Below, one piece after another: positions 52,438-60,476 of a stretch of DNA of 60,949 bases. The notes beneath the pieces were generated by a model. That model was given only the letters and a program-made list of their open reading frames with translations, did no database searches and was not told where the DNA came from. Source of the stretch: Hyphomicrobium_A sp964622715 (GTDB taxonomy: Bacteria > Pseudomonadota > Alphaproteobacteria > Rhizobiales > Hyphomicrobiaceae); assembly GCA_964622715.1 (NCBI GenBank), contig CAZURR010000003.1, positions 1 through 60,949 on the forward strand, read 5' to 3'. The first letter of the stretch is position 1. Every line of letters begins with the position of its first letter. Both the position numbers and the translations under genes were made by a program.

Positions 52438-53172
52438 ATGCACAGACCGAGATGGATTGCAGCGGTGGCGTCCCTGGGCGTTATTCTGATGCCTTCAATA
52501 GCCATGAGCGAGGATCTGGTCGTTCCAGCGCCTGTTCCAGCGCAACAGCCGGACCATTCGGGAGCCAGCTCGGCCTGGAACGCCGAAGTGGCCCCTGTAA
52601 GGAATTACGAGGGTATCGACCTCAACGATCGGCAGCTCGATCTGGTCGACCAGGTCAGCACCTATTTTCGTGAACTCGAGACGCTCAAAGGTCAGTTTGT
52701 TCAGACGAGCGCCGACAATAAGCGGATGAGGGGCAAATTCTACGTCAAGCGGCCCGGCCGTTTCCGCTTCGACTATGCGCGGCCCTCCCGCCAGATCGTC
52801 ATTTCTGACGGCCGCTACCTAGCCATCCAAGACCTCGATCTCAATAACGAAGATCGCGTGGCGCTGAACCAAACGCCGTTCAGACTGGTGTTGCGTAGCG
52901 ACGTGAACCTGGTGCGCGACGCCCGCATCATCGAGGTCCAAGAATCTGAGGATATGATCGTCGTGGGGCTACAGGACAAAGATCCTGATGCACCCGGTCA
53001 GATCAGGCTTTTTCTCTCCACGAAACCGCACCTGGAACTCAAGGAGTGGGTGACAAAGGACGCTCAGGGCCTCGATACCCGCGTCGAAGTCTCGGAATTG
53101 GTGACAAGCGTCGAGCTGCATCGCGATCTATTCAGGATTAGAGCCCTCAGAAAGCCTTTCGGCAGGCCCTGA
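52438..53172 (+). CDS. lolA: Outer-membrane lipoprotein carrier LolA family protein
   Basis: LolA takes lipoproteins from LolCDE and carries them across the periplasm to LolB or the outer membrane. This one is 244 aa from ATG 52438, with a signal peptide at residues about 1-24. VSTYFRELETLKGQFVQTSADNKRMRGKFYVKRPGRFRFDYARPS, in segments, is the LolA barrel start. A 70-residue Pro-rich lead precedes it, longer than in E. coli. ftsK-lolA is a conserved order. A longer frame to 52405 lacks an SD. Confidence 0.9.
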   Translation: MHRPRWIAAVASLGVILMPSIAMSEDLVVPAPVPAQQPDHSGASSAWNAEVAPVRNYEGIDLNDRQLDLVDQVSTYFRELETLKGQFVQTSADNKRMRGKFYVKRPGRFRFDYARPSRQIVISDGRYLAIQDLDLNNEDRVALNQTPFRLVLRSDVNLVRDARIIEVQESEDMIVVGLQDKDPDAPGQIRLFLSTKPHLELKEWVTKDAQGLDTRVEVSELVTSVELHRDLFRIRALRKPFGRP

Positions 53173-53299
53173 GCGGCCGGCAAGTGTGGCTGTTCGGACG
53201 CTTGGCAATGCCCAACCTGGGGAAAAACTGGGCGTGGCGATAAACTTTTTGTGAAATCCCTGTCTGGGCTCTATTGATCTTTGCAATCTTGCGCTTAAC
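53173..53299. other. 127-bp spacer after lolA
   Basis: No gene is apparent. It may hold a promoter for the candidate small RNA to its right; TTGATC (53274-53279) could be a -35 element, but no good -10 follows at normal spacing. Confidence 0.3.
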
Positions 53300-53444
53300 T
53301 GAGTGAAGTCAGGTGGTGTCACCCTGTATCGGTAGTGCCCCCCGTCTAGCCGAACGACATCACCTGGGGTGTCGGCTTCCCTCCCGGCACCACGCGCGAA
53401 AGCGCTCTCGCGCCCAACCCCTCCCCCCGGGGTTGGGCGTTTTT
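53300..53444 (+). ncRNA. Candidate small RNA with C/U-rich hairpin loops and a strong terminator
   Basis: Stem 1 pairs CAGGTGGTGTC (53310-53320) with GACATCACCTG (53356-53366) over 11 bp with one wobble, and its long loop ends in GTGCCCCCCGTC. Stem 2 pairs GTGTCGG (53369-53375) with CCGGCAC (53384-53390) around the loop CTTCCCTC. Stem 3 is the terminator CGCCCAACCCC / GGGGTTGGGCG with loop TCCCCCC and a T5 run. C/U-rich loops that can mask ribosome-binding sites are seen in several rhizobial sRNA families. The start is a guess; an alternative is a long lolA 3' untranslated region. Confidence 0.5.
53411..53444 (+). terminator. Strong intrinsic terminator
   Basis: An 11-bp perfect stem (53411-53421 with 53429-53439), 7-nt loop and five T. 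It ends the candidate RNA and/or the lolA transcript 240 bp after lolA, and is close to the stop of the convergent cyclic-nucleotide-binding gene. Confidence 0.9.
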
Positions 53445-53466
53445 CGTTTGTTCGTTCGTTTTAGGT

Positions 53467-54117
53467 TCATTGGGCCGGCACAGATGGTGCCGGAAGGCCC
53501 AACTGTGTGTTGCTGTACGCGGACGCTGTTGCCGAGGCGTTGGCGGAACGTGACAGCGATGCATCGATCTCGCGTAGCTCGTCGGACATACGCGACAAAC
53601 GCCCGGCGACCTCTTGAACAAGACAGTCCGCGAGATCGCGATCCTCAACAATCTGAGCGTGCAATTCGTCGCGAGTAATGCGTATCGCGCGCACCTGGCC
53701 TCGGGCAACGACAGTCGAGCTGTAGGTTGTTTCGACAAGCATGGCGAACTCACCAAGCAGAGATCCTTCGGCGACGGGCTCAACGCGTGAAGAAAGTTCC
53801 GGCCCGCTCACGCGAACAGTTTGACCGGAAACGATTAGAACCGCGGCGTCACCCTCTGCGTTCTCTTCAATGATCATCGCTCCGGGACTGTAGACAACGC
53901 GCTCGGCACGCCGGGCGATCTCTGAGATTTGCAGCGGCGTTAGCCCCCGGAACAAACTCACGCGTGCGAGTTGTCTGACAAGTTGAGCGGCTGAAATTTT
54001 GCCTTCTCCCAATGTGAGCGTGGCGCCCCAAGTCTGCTCCGCAGCGGAACGGACACGATAAGCTCGCAGATTCAAATGATTCGCGACGATTGGTCTAGAG
54101 GGCCCCAATGGATTCAC
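53467..54117 (-). CDS. Cyclic nucleotide-binding (CAP_ED) domain protein
   Basis: This 216-aa protein has one cNMP-binding beta-roll (about residues 55-170) with RGLTPLQISEIARRAE, the strand-rich GAMIIEENAEGDAAVLIVSG and the phosphate-binding cassette GSLLGEFAML. The C-terminal part is a helical tail and not the CRP helix-turn-helix, so it is probably not a transcription factor of CRP type. It is 18 bp downstream of cenR on the same strand and may share its control. The ligand is unknown. Confidence 0.83.
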   Translation of the reverse strand: MNPLGPSRPIVANHLNLRAYRVRSAAEQTWGATLTLGEGKISAAQLVRQLARVSLFRGLTPLQISEIARRAERVVYSPGAMIIEENAEGDAAVLIVSGQTVRVSGPELSSRVEPVAEGSLLGEFAMLVETTYSSTVVARGQVRAIRITRDELHAQIVEDRDLADCLVQEVAGRLSRMSDELREIDASLSRSANASATASAYSNTQLGLPAPSVPAQ

Positions 54118-54135
54118 ACGGGGATTGCCCTGCCC

Positions 54136-54822
54136 TCACGGGACAAGCTTGTATCCACCAGTCTCCGTGACCAGCAGCTCGGCACTTGAGGGATCCTTCT
54201 CGATTTTCTGGCGTAGCCGGTAGATGTGAGTTTCCAGCGTGTGGGTAGTTACGCCGGCGTTATAGCCCCACACTTCGTGCAGAAGCAGCTCACGCGAGAC
54301 CACTTTGTCGCCCGAACGGTAAAGGTATTTGAGGATCGAAGTTTCCTTTTCGGTGAGGCGAATCTTTGCACCATTGTCGTCGACCAAAAGCTTGGAGGCA
54401 GGCTTGAATGTATAGGGGCCAATGGCGAAGATAGCGTCCTCACTCTGTTCGTGCTGGCGCAGCTGTGCGCGAATGCGCGCGAGCAACACAGCGAATTTGA
54501 AAGGCTTCGTGATGTAGTCGTTGGCGCCGGCATCAAGGCCGAGGATTTGATCTGCATCCGATACATTACCAGTCAGCATGACGATCGGCGTCTTGAAGCC
54601 GGATTTTCGCAACAGCCGGACCGCTTCACGACCATCCATGTCAGGCAGAGAGACGTCGAACACGACGAGGTCGTAATGGTCGGATTTTGCCAGCTCCATT
54701 CCGTTGGAAGCTGTGCCTGCTGTGGCTACATCGAATTCGTCGTGAAGGATGAGCTGATCCTTCAGGGAATCACGGAGATCCTCGTCGTCATCAACGATGA
54801 GAACCTTGCGCGCTGTGCTCAT
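54136..54822 (-). CDS. cenR: OmpR-family response regulator CenR
   Basis: CenR, with the kinase CenK, regulates envelope functions and is essential in Caulobacter. This protein is 228 aa. Asp56 is the phosphoacceptor (VVFDVSLPDMDG), with acidic Asp11/Asp12, Thr84 and Lys106. The C-terminal winged helix has RLTEKETSILKYLYR, HEVWGYNAGVTTHTLETHIYRLRQKIE. High conservation of the LLARIRAQLRQHEQSED linker fits CenR. The matching kinase is not in the window. Confidence 0.92.
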   Translation of the reverse strand: MSTARKVLIVDDDEDLRDSLKDQLILHDEFDVATAGTASNGMELAKSDHYDLVVFDVSLPDMDGREAVRLLRKSGFKTPIVMLTGNVSDADQILGLDAGANDYITKPFKFAVLLARIRAQLRQHEQSEDAIFAIGPYTFKPASKLLVDDNGAKIRLTEKETSILKYLYRSGDKVVSRELLLHEVWGYNAGVTTHTLETHIYRLRQKIEKDPSSAELLVTETGGYKLVP

Positions 54823-54929
54823 GCTTAATTGCTCCAGTACAAATTTGGCCTCAGATCCTCGTATCCTGCAAGGCCGTTTCTTGGTGATTGGTTAGGGCAA
54901 GCGAATAGCACGGGTGCCGGAAACCTCCA

Positions 54930-55466
54930 ATGAAGACACGTGCCAGTGGACTACAACTCATCGTGCGGTGCCGCTCCCCGCGGGCAACGGCCGGCACCAT
55001 CACGTATGGAAACCTTCGCTTTCCCTGCACTATCGGCCGGTCGGGGCGCAGCGCCAACAAGCGAGAGGGTGACGGTTCCACGCCTATTGGGGTCTTCGCG
55101 TTGCGCGAGACATTTTACCGCGCCGATCGCTTGGCTCGGCCGCGCAGTCATTTGCCGCTGAGGCCGCTGCGCATGGCCGACGGATGGTGCGACGATCCGC
55201 GCGATCGCAACTATAACCGATACGTTCGCCATCCCTACCCGGCTAGCGCCGAGCGCATGTGGCGCGAGGACAATCTTTACGATGTTGTTGTGGTGCTGAG
55301 CCACAACGATCGCCCGCGGGTTCGAGGGCGGGGCAGCGCCGTTTTCATGCATGTCGCCCGAACTGGAATGACGCCAACCGAAGGCTGCGTGGCGCTGCGC
55401 TTGCCCCATTTGCTTCGTCTACTGGAGCACATGTCACAGCGCAATGTGCTTCGGACCACCGCGTGA
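54930..55466 (+). CDS. YkuD-type L,D-transpeptidase family protein
   Basis: This 178-aa protein has the YkuD catalytic arrangement: His141 in GSAVFMH and Cys153 in TEGCVAL. Such enzymes cross-link peptidoglycan through L,D bonds or attach proteins to it. No signal peptide is evident and the N-terminus is basic, so export route is unclear. The start ATG 54930 lies 107 bp from cenR, transcribed divergently. Both genes deal with the envelope, which may link their control. Confidence 0.85.
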   Translation: MKTRASGLQLIVRCRSPRATAGTITYGNLRFPCTIGRSGRSANKREGDGSTPIGVFALRETFYRADRLARPRSHLPLRPLRMADGWCDDPRDRNYNRYVRHPYPASAERMWREDNLYDVVVVLSHNDRPRVRGRGSAVFMHVARTGMTPTEGCVALRLPHLLRLLEHMSQRNVLRTTA

Positions 55467-55513
55467 GTGTTGGCCGAGGGGTGATTTCATCCCGTTGGTG
55501 CTGAGTGTGTCGT

Positions 55514-55548
55514 AAAAAACGGCCCGATCTGCCGAGGCGTCCGGGCCG
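55514..55548 (-). terminator. Second minus-strand terminator past amtB
   Basis: CGGCCCG / CGGGCCG arms (55520-55526, 55542-55548) with a 15-nt interior, followed on the minus strand by T6 (55519-55514). Lies 55 bp beyond the first terminator. Confidence 0.7.
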
Positions 55549-55602
55549 AGTTAGAGCATGCTTAGGGGAGGCGCACGCTCGGGGTGATAAGCAGTCATAA
55601 AA

Positions 55603-55629
55603 CTGCGGACCGGACGAACCGGTCCGCAG
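55603..55629. terminator. Terminator of glnK-amtB and/or the YkuD gene
   Basis: CTGCGGACCGG (55603-55613) with CCGGTCCGCAG (55619-55629) is an 11-bp perfect stem with loop ACGAA. It has T5 on the plus side and T4 on the minus side, so it can act in both directions. Confidence 0.85.
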
Positions 55630-55639
55630 GGTTTTTGGC

Positions 55640-56962
55640 TTAATGCAATGACTCGTCGTGCAGAGCGAGGTCGAGACCTTCCACCTCCTGAGAGTCGCTG
55701 ACCCGAATGCCCATGATTACCTTGAGGATCATGAGGATGACGAAGGTTGCGACGCCGCTCCAGACGACCGTTGCAATGACACCCCAGACCTGGATCGGCA
55801 CTTGGGCGAAGTTGCCCTCGAGCAGACCTGCCGTGCCGCCGATCGCTTCCACAGCGAAGACGCCGGTTAAAATGGCGCCAATAATGCCGCCAACCGCATG
55901 TACGCCGAAGACATCGAGACTGTCGTCATAGCCCAGCGCCCTTTTGACGCCTGTCGAGAAGATGTAGCAACCAATGCCGGCTGCCAAACCAATGACAAGT
56001 GCGCCCTTGGGATCGACGAAGCCTGATGCCGGCGTGATGGCAACAAGACCGGCGACGGCACCGGACGCGATGCCGAGTACGCTGGGCTTACCGTGCACCA
56101 GCCACTCAGAGAACATCCACGCAATCGCCGCAGCCGCCGTCGCAATCTGTGTGACGGCCATGGCCATGCCCGCGGAGCCGTTTGCAGCAACCGCTGAACC
56201 GGCGTTGAACCCGAACCAGCCGACCCACAGCAGCGACGCACCAATGACCGTAAGCGTCAAATTGAAGGGGGCCATGTTTTCCTGGCCATATCCCTTACGC
56301 CTGCCGAGCACGATGGCCGCCACGAGACCGGCGATACCGGCATTGATGTGGACCACGGTGCCGCCAGCAAAGTCGAGCACACCGTCGTCGGCAAGGAAGC
56401 CGCCGCCCCATACCCAGTGAGTAATAGGAGAATAGACGACCACAACCCAGATAACCATGAAGACCAACAGGGTGGAGAATTTCATGCGGTCGACGATGGC
56501 GCCAACGATGAGGGCCGGCGTGATGATGGCGAACGTCATCTGAAAGGTCATGAAGACCGACTCAGGGATCGTTCCCGTCATGCTGTCCTTGCCCATGCCG
56601 GCGAGCAAAACCTTGCTGAAGCCGCCGACGTAGGCGTTCCAGCCACCGCCATCAGTGAAGGCCATAGAGTAGCCGACAACCATCCACATGATGGTCATGA
56701 GGCAGCAAGTGGCGAAGACCTTCATCATCACCGAGAGCACGTTCTTCTTGCGCACCATGCCGGCATAGAAACAGGCAAGACCCGGGACGGTCATCATCAG
56801 CACGAGTGCGGTGGAGGTGAGCATCCACGCCGTGTCTCCGGTGTCGAGTTTCGGTACTTCGGCCGCCGCTTCCTGAGCAAACGCGGGCAGCGCAGTTAAA
56901 AGGGAAACAGCCGTGGCAGCGCTCGCCGAGGCTGCAAGACGCTTAAAATGATTGAATTTCAT
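55640..56962 (-). CDS. amtB: Ammonium transporter AmtB
   Basis: This trimeric channel admits ammonia when external ammonium is low. It is 440 aa from ATG 56962, with a signal peptide (about residues 1-29, AQEAAAE after the cut). VPGLACFYAGMVRKKNVLS, TVVHINAGIAGL and the C-terminal FGVHAVGGIIGAILTGVF hold the two pore histidines. The cytoplasmic tail binds GlnK. It is 63 bp downstream of glnK in the classic glnK-amtB operon. A frame open to 57025 lacks similarity. Confidence 0.96.
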   Translation of the reverse strand: MKFNHFKRLAASASAATAVSLLTALPAFAQEAAAEVPKLDTGDTAWMLTSTALVLMMTVPGLACFYAGMVRKKNVLSVMMKVFATCCLMTIMWMVVGYSMAFTDGGGWNAYVGGFSKVLLAGMGKDSMTGTIPESVFMTFQMTFAIITPALIVGAIVDRMKFSTLLVFMVIWVVVVYSPITHWVWGGGFLADDGVLDFAGGTVVHINAGIAGLVAAIVLGRRKGYGQENMAPFNLTLTVIGASLLWVGWFGFNAGSAVAANGSAGMAMAVTQIATAAAAIAWMFSEWLVHGKPSVLGIASGAVAGLVAITPASGFVDPKGALVIGLAAGIGCYIFSTGVKRALGYDDSLDVFGVHAVGGIIGAILTGVFAVEAIGGTAGLLEGNFAQVPIQVWGVIATVVWSGVATFVILMILKVIMGIRVSDSQEVEGLDLALHDESLH

Positions 56963-57025
56963 GATTGAGAACTCCGGTTCCGTGATGTCGAGTTGGACGT
57001 GACTTGACCGGCCGGCCAAGCCCAT

Positions 57026-57364
57026 TCAGAGCGCGTTGTCGTCGGACTCACCTGTGCGGATACGGACCGTGTGCTCTATGGGCGAAACGAAGATTTTTCC
57101 GTCGCCAATCTGGCCGGTCTTGGCGGCGACTTGGATCGCCTCGAGAGCCTTGTCGACTTGGGCGGAAGGGATAACGATCTCCATTTTAATCTTGGGCAGA
57201 AAGTTCACGGCATACTCAGCGCCGCGGTAGATTTCCGTGTGGCCCTTCTGGCGGCCATAACCCTTGACCTCAGTGACCGTCATGCCTTGCAAGCCGAGAT
57301 CGGTCAGCGCGGCGCGGACCTCCTCCAGCTTGAAGGGCTTGATGATGGCTGTGATGAGCTTCAT
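57026..57364 (-). CDS. glnK: Nitrogen regulatory protein P-II (GlnK)
   Basis: P-II trimers read 2-oxoglutarate, ATP/ADP and nitrogen status and block AmtB by inserting the T-loop in its pore. This one is 112 aa. Tyr51 in RGAEYAVNFLPK is the uridylylation site; TEVKGYGRQKGHTE and KIFVSPIEHTVRIRTGE are signatures. It precedes amtB. A sigma-54-like promoter and a palindrome lie about 100-190 bp upstream. Confidence 0.97.
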   Translation of the reverse strand: MKLITAIIKPFKLEEVRAALTDLGLQGMTVTEVKGYGRQKGHTEIYRGAEYAVNFLPKIKMEIVIPSAQVDKALEAIQVAAKTGQIGDGKIFVSPIEHTVRIRTGESDDNAL

Positions 57365-57471
57365 ACGAGCACCCTCTCCCCTTGTTAGCGCCCGCGATCA
57401 CTGAGACCGCGGTCGATGCAACGTTGTTCGGCTCAAAGCCCAGCTGGGCGATGATGACCGCCCAAGGGAGA

Positions 57472-57487
57472 GTCAAGAGGCGTGCCA
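57472..57487 (-). promoter_or_regulatory. Putative sigma-54 promoter of glnK-amtB
   Basis: Minus-strand TGGCACGCCTCTTGAC matches TGGCACG-N4-TTGC at all but the final C (A here), with the invariant GG and correct spacing. It is about 108 bp before the glnK start. NtrC-dependent activation is expected for this operon. Confidence 0.65.
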
Positions 57488-57535
57488 ATTCCGGCGCAGG
57501 AGACCAATAGGCTGAAATGTCTGCACAATTCTTGA

Positions 57536-57555
57536 TCACCTGGTGGTCAAGGTGA
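57536..57555. promoter_or_regulatory. Inverted repeat, possible NtrC enhancer
   Basis: TCACCT-N8-AGGTGA is a perfect 6-bp inverted repeat about 50-65 bp upstream of the sigma-54 element. The arms are not the classical NtrC sequence, so the assignment is tentative. Confidence 0.4.
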
Positions 57556-57632
57556 CACTGGCACTGCCGGCAACGCCTAAAAATTTGGCAAGAAGAGCAA
57601 GATGCACAAAATTGTAGCAGCGATCCAAAAGC

Positions 57633-57687
57633 AGCGTCTGTTATCGAGCCATGCGCGGCTGCTGCTCACAGCCGTCGAGGAGACGCT
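57633..57687 (-). terminator. Nested hairpin past the tesB stop
   Basis: AGCGTCT (57633-57639) pairs with AGACGCT (57681-57687), with an inner stem GGCTG/CAGCC (57657-57661, 57669-57673). On the minus strand TTTT follows two bases later. Probable terminator of tesB transcript, or a structured 3' end. Confidence 0.5.
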
Positions 57688-57698
57688 GTGTTGATGAC

Positions 57699-58586
57699 CT
57701 ACTTCGTGTCGCGAATACGCATGAGGCCTTCTTGCGCAACGGAGGCCACCAACACGCCATCGCGGCGATAAACGCTGCCGCGGCAAAACCCGCGCGCGCC
57801 GTGCGCGTTGGGACTGTCTTGCACGTAGAGCATCCACTCATCGGCGCGGAAGGGACGATGGAACCACAACGCGTGATCGAGGCTCGCCAATTGGACGTCA
57901 GAGTCGAACAATACCTTGCCGTGCGCGATGAGCGCGGTGTCGAGCAGCGTGAAGTCGGAGGCATATGCGAGCACGGCCTGCTGCAACACCAGGTCGTCGG
58001 GGAGCGCGCCGTTGGCACGCAACCAAATGTGCTGTATCGGATCCTTCTTCTCGCGGCTCATGTAGCGCGATACGTCGACGACGCGCATATCGATGGGACG
58101 CTCTCGCTCCCAATAGGCACGCATGCTGGCTGGAAGGTTATCGAGAAGCTTGCCCAAGAGATCCTTGGGGTTGGGCAGGTCTTCCGGTCTTGGCACATTG
58201 GGCATCGCGACTTGATGATCAAATGCTGTTTCCGGCTTGTGGAACGAGGCGCTCATAGAAAAAATCGCGCGATCGTGTTGGATCGCCTTCACGCGACGCG
58301 TGGTGAAGCTGCCGCCGTCGCGGATTCGCTCTACATCGTAAATGATGGGGTGAGCAGGGTCACCGGCGAGTAGAAAATAACCATGCAGCGAGTGAATCGA
58401 ACGTATCGGATCGACGGTGCGGGCGGCCGCGACCAGGGCTTGGCCCAGCACCTGGCCGCCGAAAACACGCTGCCAACCCTCGTTGCCCCGCGCTCCGCGG
58501 AACAGATTGTCCTCCAGCTGCTCCAGATTAAGGGTTGCGAGCAATGCGTCGAGAGCCGTATTGGGCGGGGTGGCGTCGGCAGACAT
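57699..58586 (-). CDS. tesB: Acyl-CoA thioesterase II (TesB)
   Basis: This double hot-dog thioesterase hydrolyses medium and long acyl-CoAs. It is 295 aa from ATG 58586, with GAGG about 6 bp upstream. RGARGNEGWQRVFGGQVLGQAL, LHGYFLLAGDP, YASDFTLLDTAL, ASLDHALWFHRPF and QEGLMR carry the family residues, including the catalytic Asp and Gln. A frame open to 58682 has no similarity. Divergent from the UbiH-like gene. Confidence 0.94.
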   Translation of the reverse strand: MSADATPPNTALDALLATLNLEQLEDNLFRGARGNEGWQRVFGGQVLGQALVAAARTVDPIRSIHSLHGYFLLAGDPAHPIIYDVERIRDGGSFTTRRVKAIQHDRAIFSMSASFHKPETAFDHQVAMPNVPRPEDLPNPKDLLGKLLDNLPASMRAYWERERPIDMRVVDVSRYMSREKKDPIQHIWLRANGALPDDLVLQQAVLAYASDFTLLDTALIAHGKVLFDSDVQLASLDHALWFHRPFRADEWMLYVQDSPNAHGARGFCRGSVYRRDGVLVASVAQEGLMRIRDTK

Positions 58587-58708
58587 GGCGGCCTCATAGG
58601 ATCGGATTTGGGCTATGTTTGCAAAGGACTGCGTAATGGCAGTATCGGGCGCGTTGGTGTCAAGCGCTGCCGATGCGCGCATGAGTGTTTGAGTGAAAGC
58701 AAAGATAC

Positions 58709-59950
58709 GTGCCGACTAAAATTGTTCGCTTCGATGTCGTGATATCCGGCGCAAGCTTCGGCGGCATGGCACTTGCCTGCGGCTTGAGCCAAGCGCTGGG
58801 TCCTGAATTCCAAATTGGGCTTATCGATCGCGACGTTCCATCAGCAGTTGCGCCCACGGCAGATAGCCGTGCCTCCGCGCTATCGGCTGCCTCAAAACGC
58901 ATGCTCGATGTGTTGGGCTTGTGGACACAGGTGGCCGACGTTGGCCAGCCCGTCACCGGAATCGAAATCACCGACTCGACCCTGGAGACCGGCGTGCGGC
59001 CCGTTCTGCTGACTTACGACAATGTCACGGACAACGATGAGCCCGCGACGTACATCGTTCCCAACAGCGCGCTGCAATCCGCCCTGCGACAGAGCGTTGC
59101 GGCCAATCCATCTCTGAAGCTCATCGCGCCAGCCGAGGCGACGGATTTCACAAGCGATGAGTCTGGCGTCGAAGTTGCGTTGGCTGGCGGTGGCGCGCTT
59201 GCCGCCTCGCTGCTCGTGGCGGCCGAAGGCAGACGCTCGCGTTTGCGCGAGTCGGCCGGAATCAAGGTTGTCGGCTGGAGTTATCCGCAGATCGGCATCG
59301 TGACGACGGTGCACCACGATCGCCCCCACGGCGGTCGTGCTGTCCAGCACTTTCTTCCCGCGGGACCCTTTGCGATGCTCCCGCTGACGGGCAACCGGTC
59401 GTGCATTACCTGGACCGAGGACGCCGGTGAGGCAAAGCGTATCCTCAATCTTGACGATACCGGCTTTCTGGCGGAGCTGGATAAGCGTTTTGGCGGCAAG
59501 CTCGGCGCACTGACGCTTGAGGGTCCGCGCCAATCGTGGCCACTTGAAATGCATGTTGCGCGCCGTTACGTGGGGCCGCGCTTCGCTCTTATTGGTGATG
59601 CAGCGCACAGCGTGCACCCCATCGCCGGTCAGGGGTTGAACCTGGCATTCCGCGACGTGGCCGCAATGGTTGACGTGCTGAGCGACGCGATCCGATTGGG
59701 GTTCGATCCTGGAGACGCACAGGCGCTTGCCCGCTACGAACGTTGGCGGCGTTTCGACTCCACGATATCAGCTGTGACCTTCGACGGGCTTAATCGCCTC
59801 TTTGCCAGCGATCGCACACTTGTGCGCTCAGGCCGCGAGTTCGGGCTCGGCCTCGTCGATCGTATGCCGATGCTCAAGCGCTTCTTCGTCAGAGAATCAG
59901 CGGGCCTGACTGGCGAGCTTCCGCGTTTGCTAAGGGGCGAACCCGTCTGA
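58709..59950 (+). CDS. UbiH/UbiF/VisC/COQ6 family FAD-dependent hydroxylase
   Basis: This flavoprotein monooxygenase (413 aa) acts on ubiquinone ring hydroxylation or related steps. The FAD-binding VVISGASFGGMALACGL opens it and ALIGDAAHSVHPIAGQGLNLAFRDV near residue 300 is the family signature. The GTG start at 58709 gives MPTKIVRFDVVISG. Which of the ubiquinone positions it oxidises cannot be told. Its neighbour tesB is divergent; rimM converges 4 bp after the stop. Confidence 0.92.
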   Translation: MPTKIVRFDVVISGASFGGMALACGLSQALGPEFQIGLIDRDVPSAVAPTADSRASALSAASKRMLDVLGLWTQVADVGQPVTGIEITDSTLETGVRPVLLTYDNVTDNDEPATYIVPNSALQSALRQSVAANPSLKLIAPAEATDFTSDESGVEVALAGGGALAASLLVAAEGRRSRLRESAGIKVVGWSYPQIGIVTTVHHDRPHGGRAVQHFLPAGPFAMLPLTGNRSCITWTEDAGEAKRILNLDDTGFLAELDKRFGGKLGALTLEGPRQSWPLEMHVARRYVGPRFALIGDAAHSVHPIAGQGLNLAFRDVAAMVDVLSDAIRLGFDPGDAQALARYERWRRFDSTISAVTFDGLNRLFASDRTLVRSGREFGLGLVDRMPMLKRFFVRESAGLTGELPRLLRGEPV

Positions 59951-59954
59951 GCGC

Positions 59955-60476
59955 CTATTCTGTTTCCGGTTCGTCACTCGGCATCGCAACGATAACCCGC
60001 CCGCCGGCGATGTCGACGAGCGGCACGAACGCATCCGTGAAGGGAACGAGCTCCGTCTTGCGCTTTCCCTCAAGGCGAATCTCGAGCAAATCTCCAGCCC
60101 CATAGTTCTGCACAGCGGCAACGATGCCAATGTGCTGGCCGTCACGATCGTCCGCTTTGAGACCGACGAGGTCAGTCTGATAGAACTCATCCTTTTTGGC
60201 AGCGGGTAGCCGGTCGCGATCGACATAGAGTTTGAGGCCTTTGATCGTCTCCGCGGCCGTGCGATCGCTAACGCCCTCAACGCGGGCAATCACGCCCTTA
60301 GGCGTAACGCGCACAACTGAGATGTGAAGTTGCCGGGTTCCCTCCTCCGTATTCAGTGGACCGTAGGCGGCAATGTCTTGCGGCTCGCCCGTGTAGGTCT
60401 CGATGACGACGTCGCCGCGTATGCCATGAGGACCGGCGATGCGGCCCAAGAGGATACGACGGTCCTTATCGCTCAT
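59955..60476 (-). CDS. rimM: Ribosome maturation factor RimM
   Basis: RimM binds S19 and helps fold the 16S 3' domain during 30S assembly. It is 173 aa from ATG 60476; an earlier ATG (60503) is also in frame. ILLGRIAGPHGIRGDVVIETYT and the PRC-barrel part with FYQTDLVGL and LVPFTDAFVPLVDIA are typical. It is normally between rpsP and trmD; here it follows a small unknown gene and converges with a hydroxylase gene, so the usual cluster is broken up. Confidence 0.94.
   Translation of the reverse strand: MSDKDRRILLGRIAGPHGIRGDVVIETYTGEPQDIAAYGPLNTEEGTRQLHISVVRVTPKGVIARVEGVSDRTAAETIKGLKLYVDRDRLPAAKKDEFYQTDLVGLKADDRDGQHIGIVAAVQNYGAGDLLEIRLEGKRKTELVPFTDAFVPLVDIAGGRVIVAMPSDEPETE

Larger units (their letters stand above)
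57365..57698. promoter_or_regulatory. glnK upstream region and tesB 3' flank
   Basis: This 334-bp region holds the sigma-54-like element, the inverted repeat and a hairpin next to the tesB stop. I see no protein-coding gene in it. Confidence 0.55.

Noticed and set aside
54226..54828. 200-codon frame antisense to cenR
   Set aside because: Shadow; cenR is a textbook response regulator on the other strand.
57651..58373. 240-codon plus-strand frame opposite tesB
   Set aside because: Antisense shadow of tesB without recognisable motifs.
58892..59617. 241-codon open frame antisense to the UbiH-like gene
   Set aside because: Shadow frame; no domain, and the sense gene has all family motifs.
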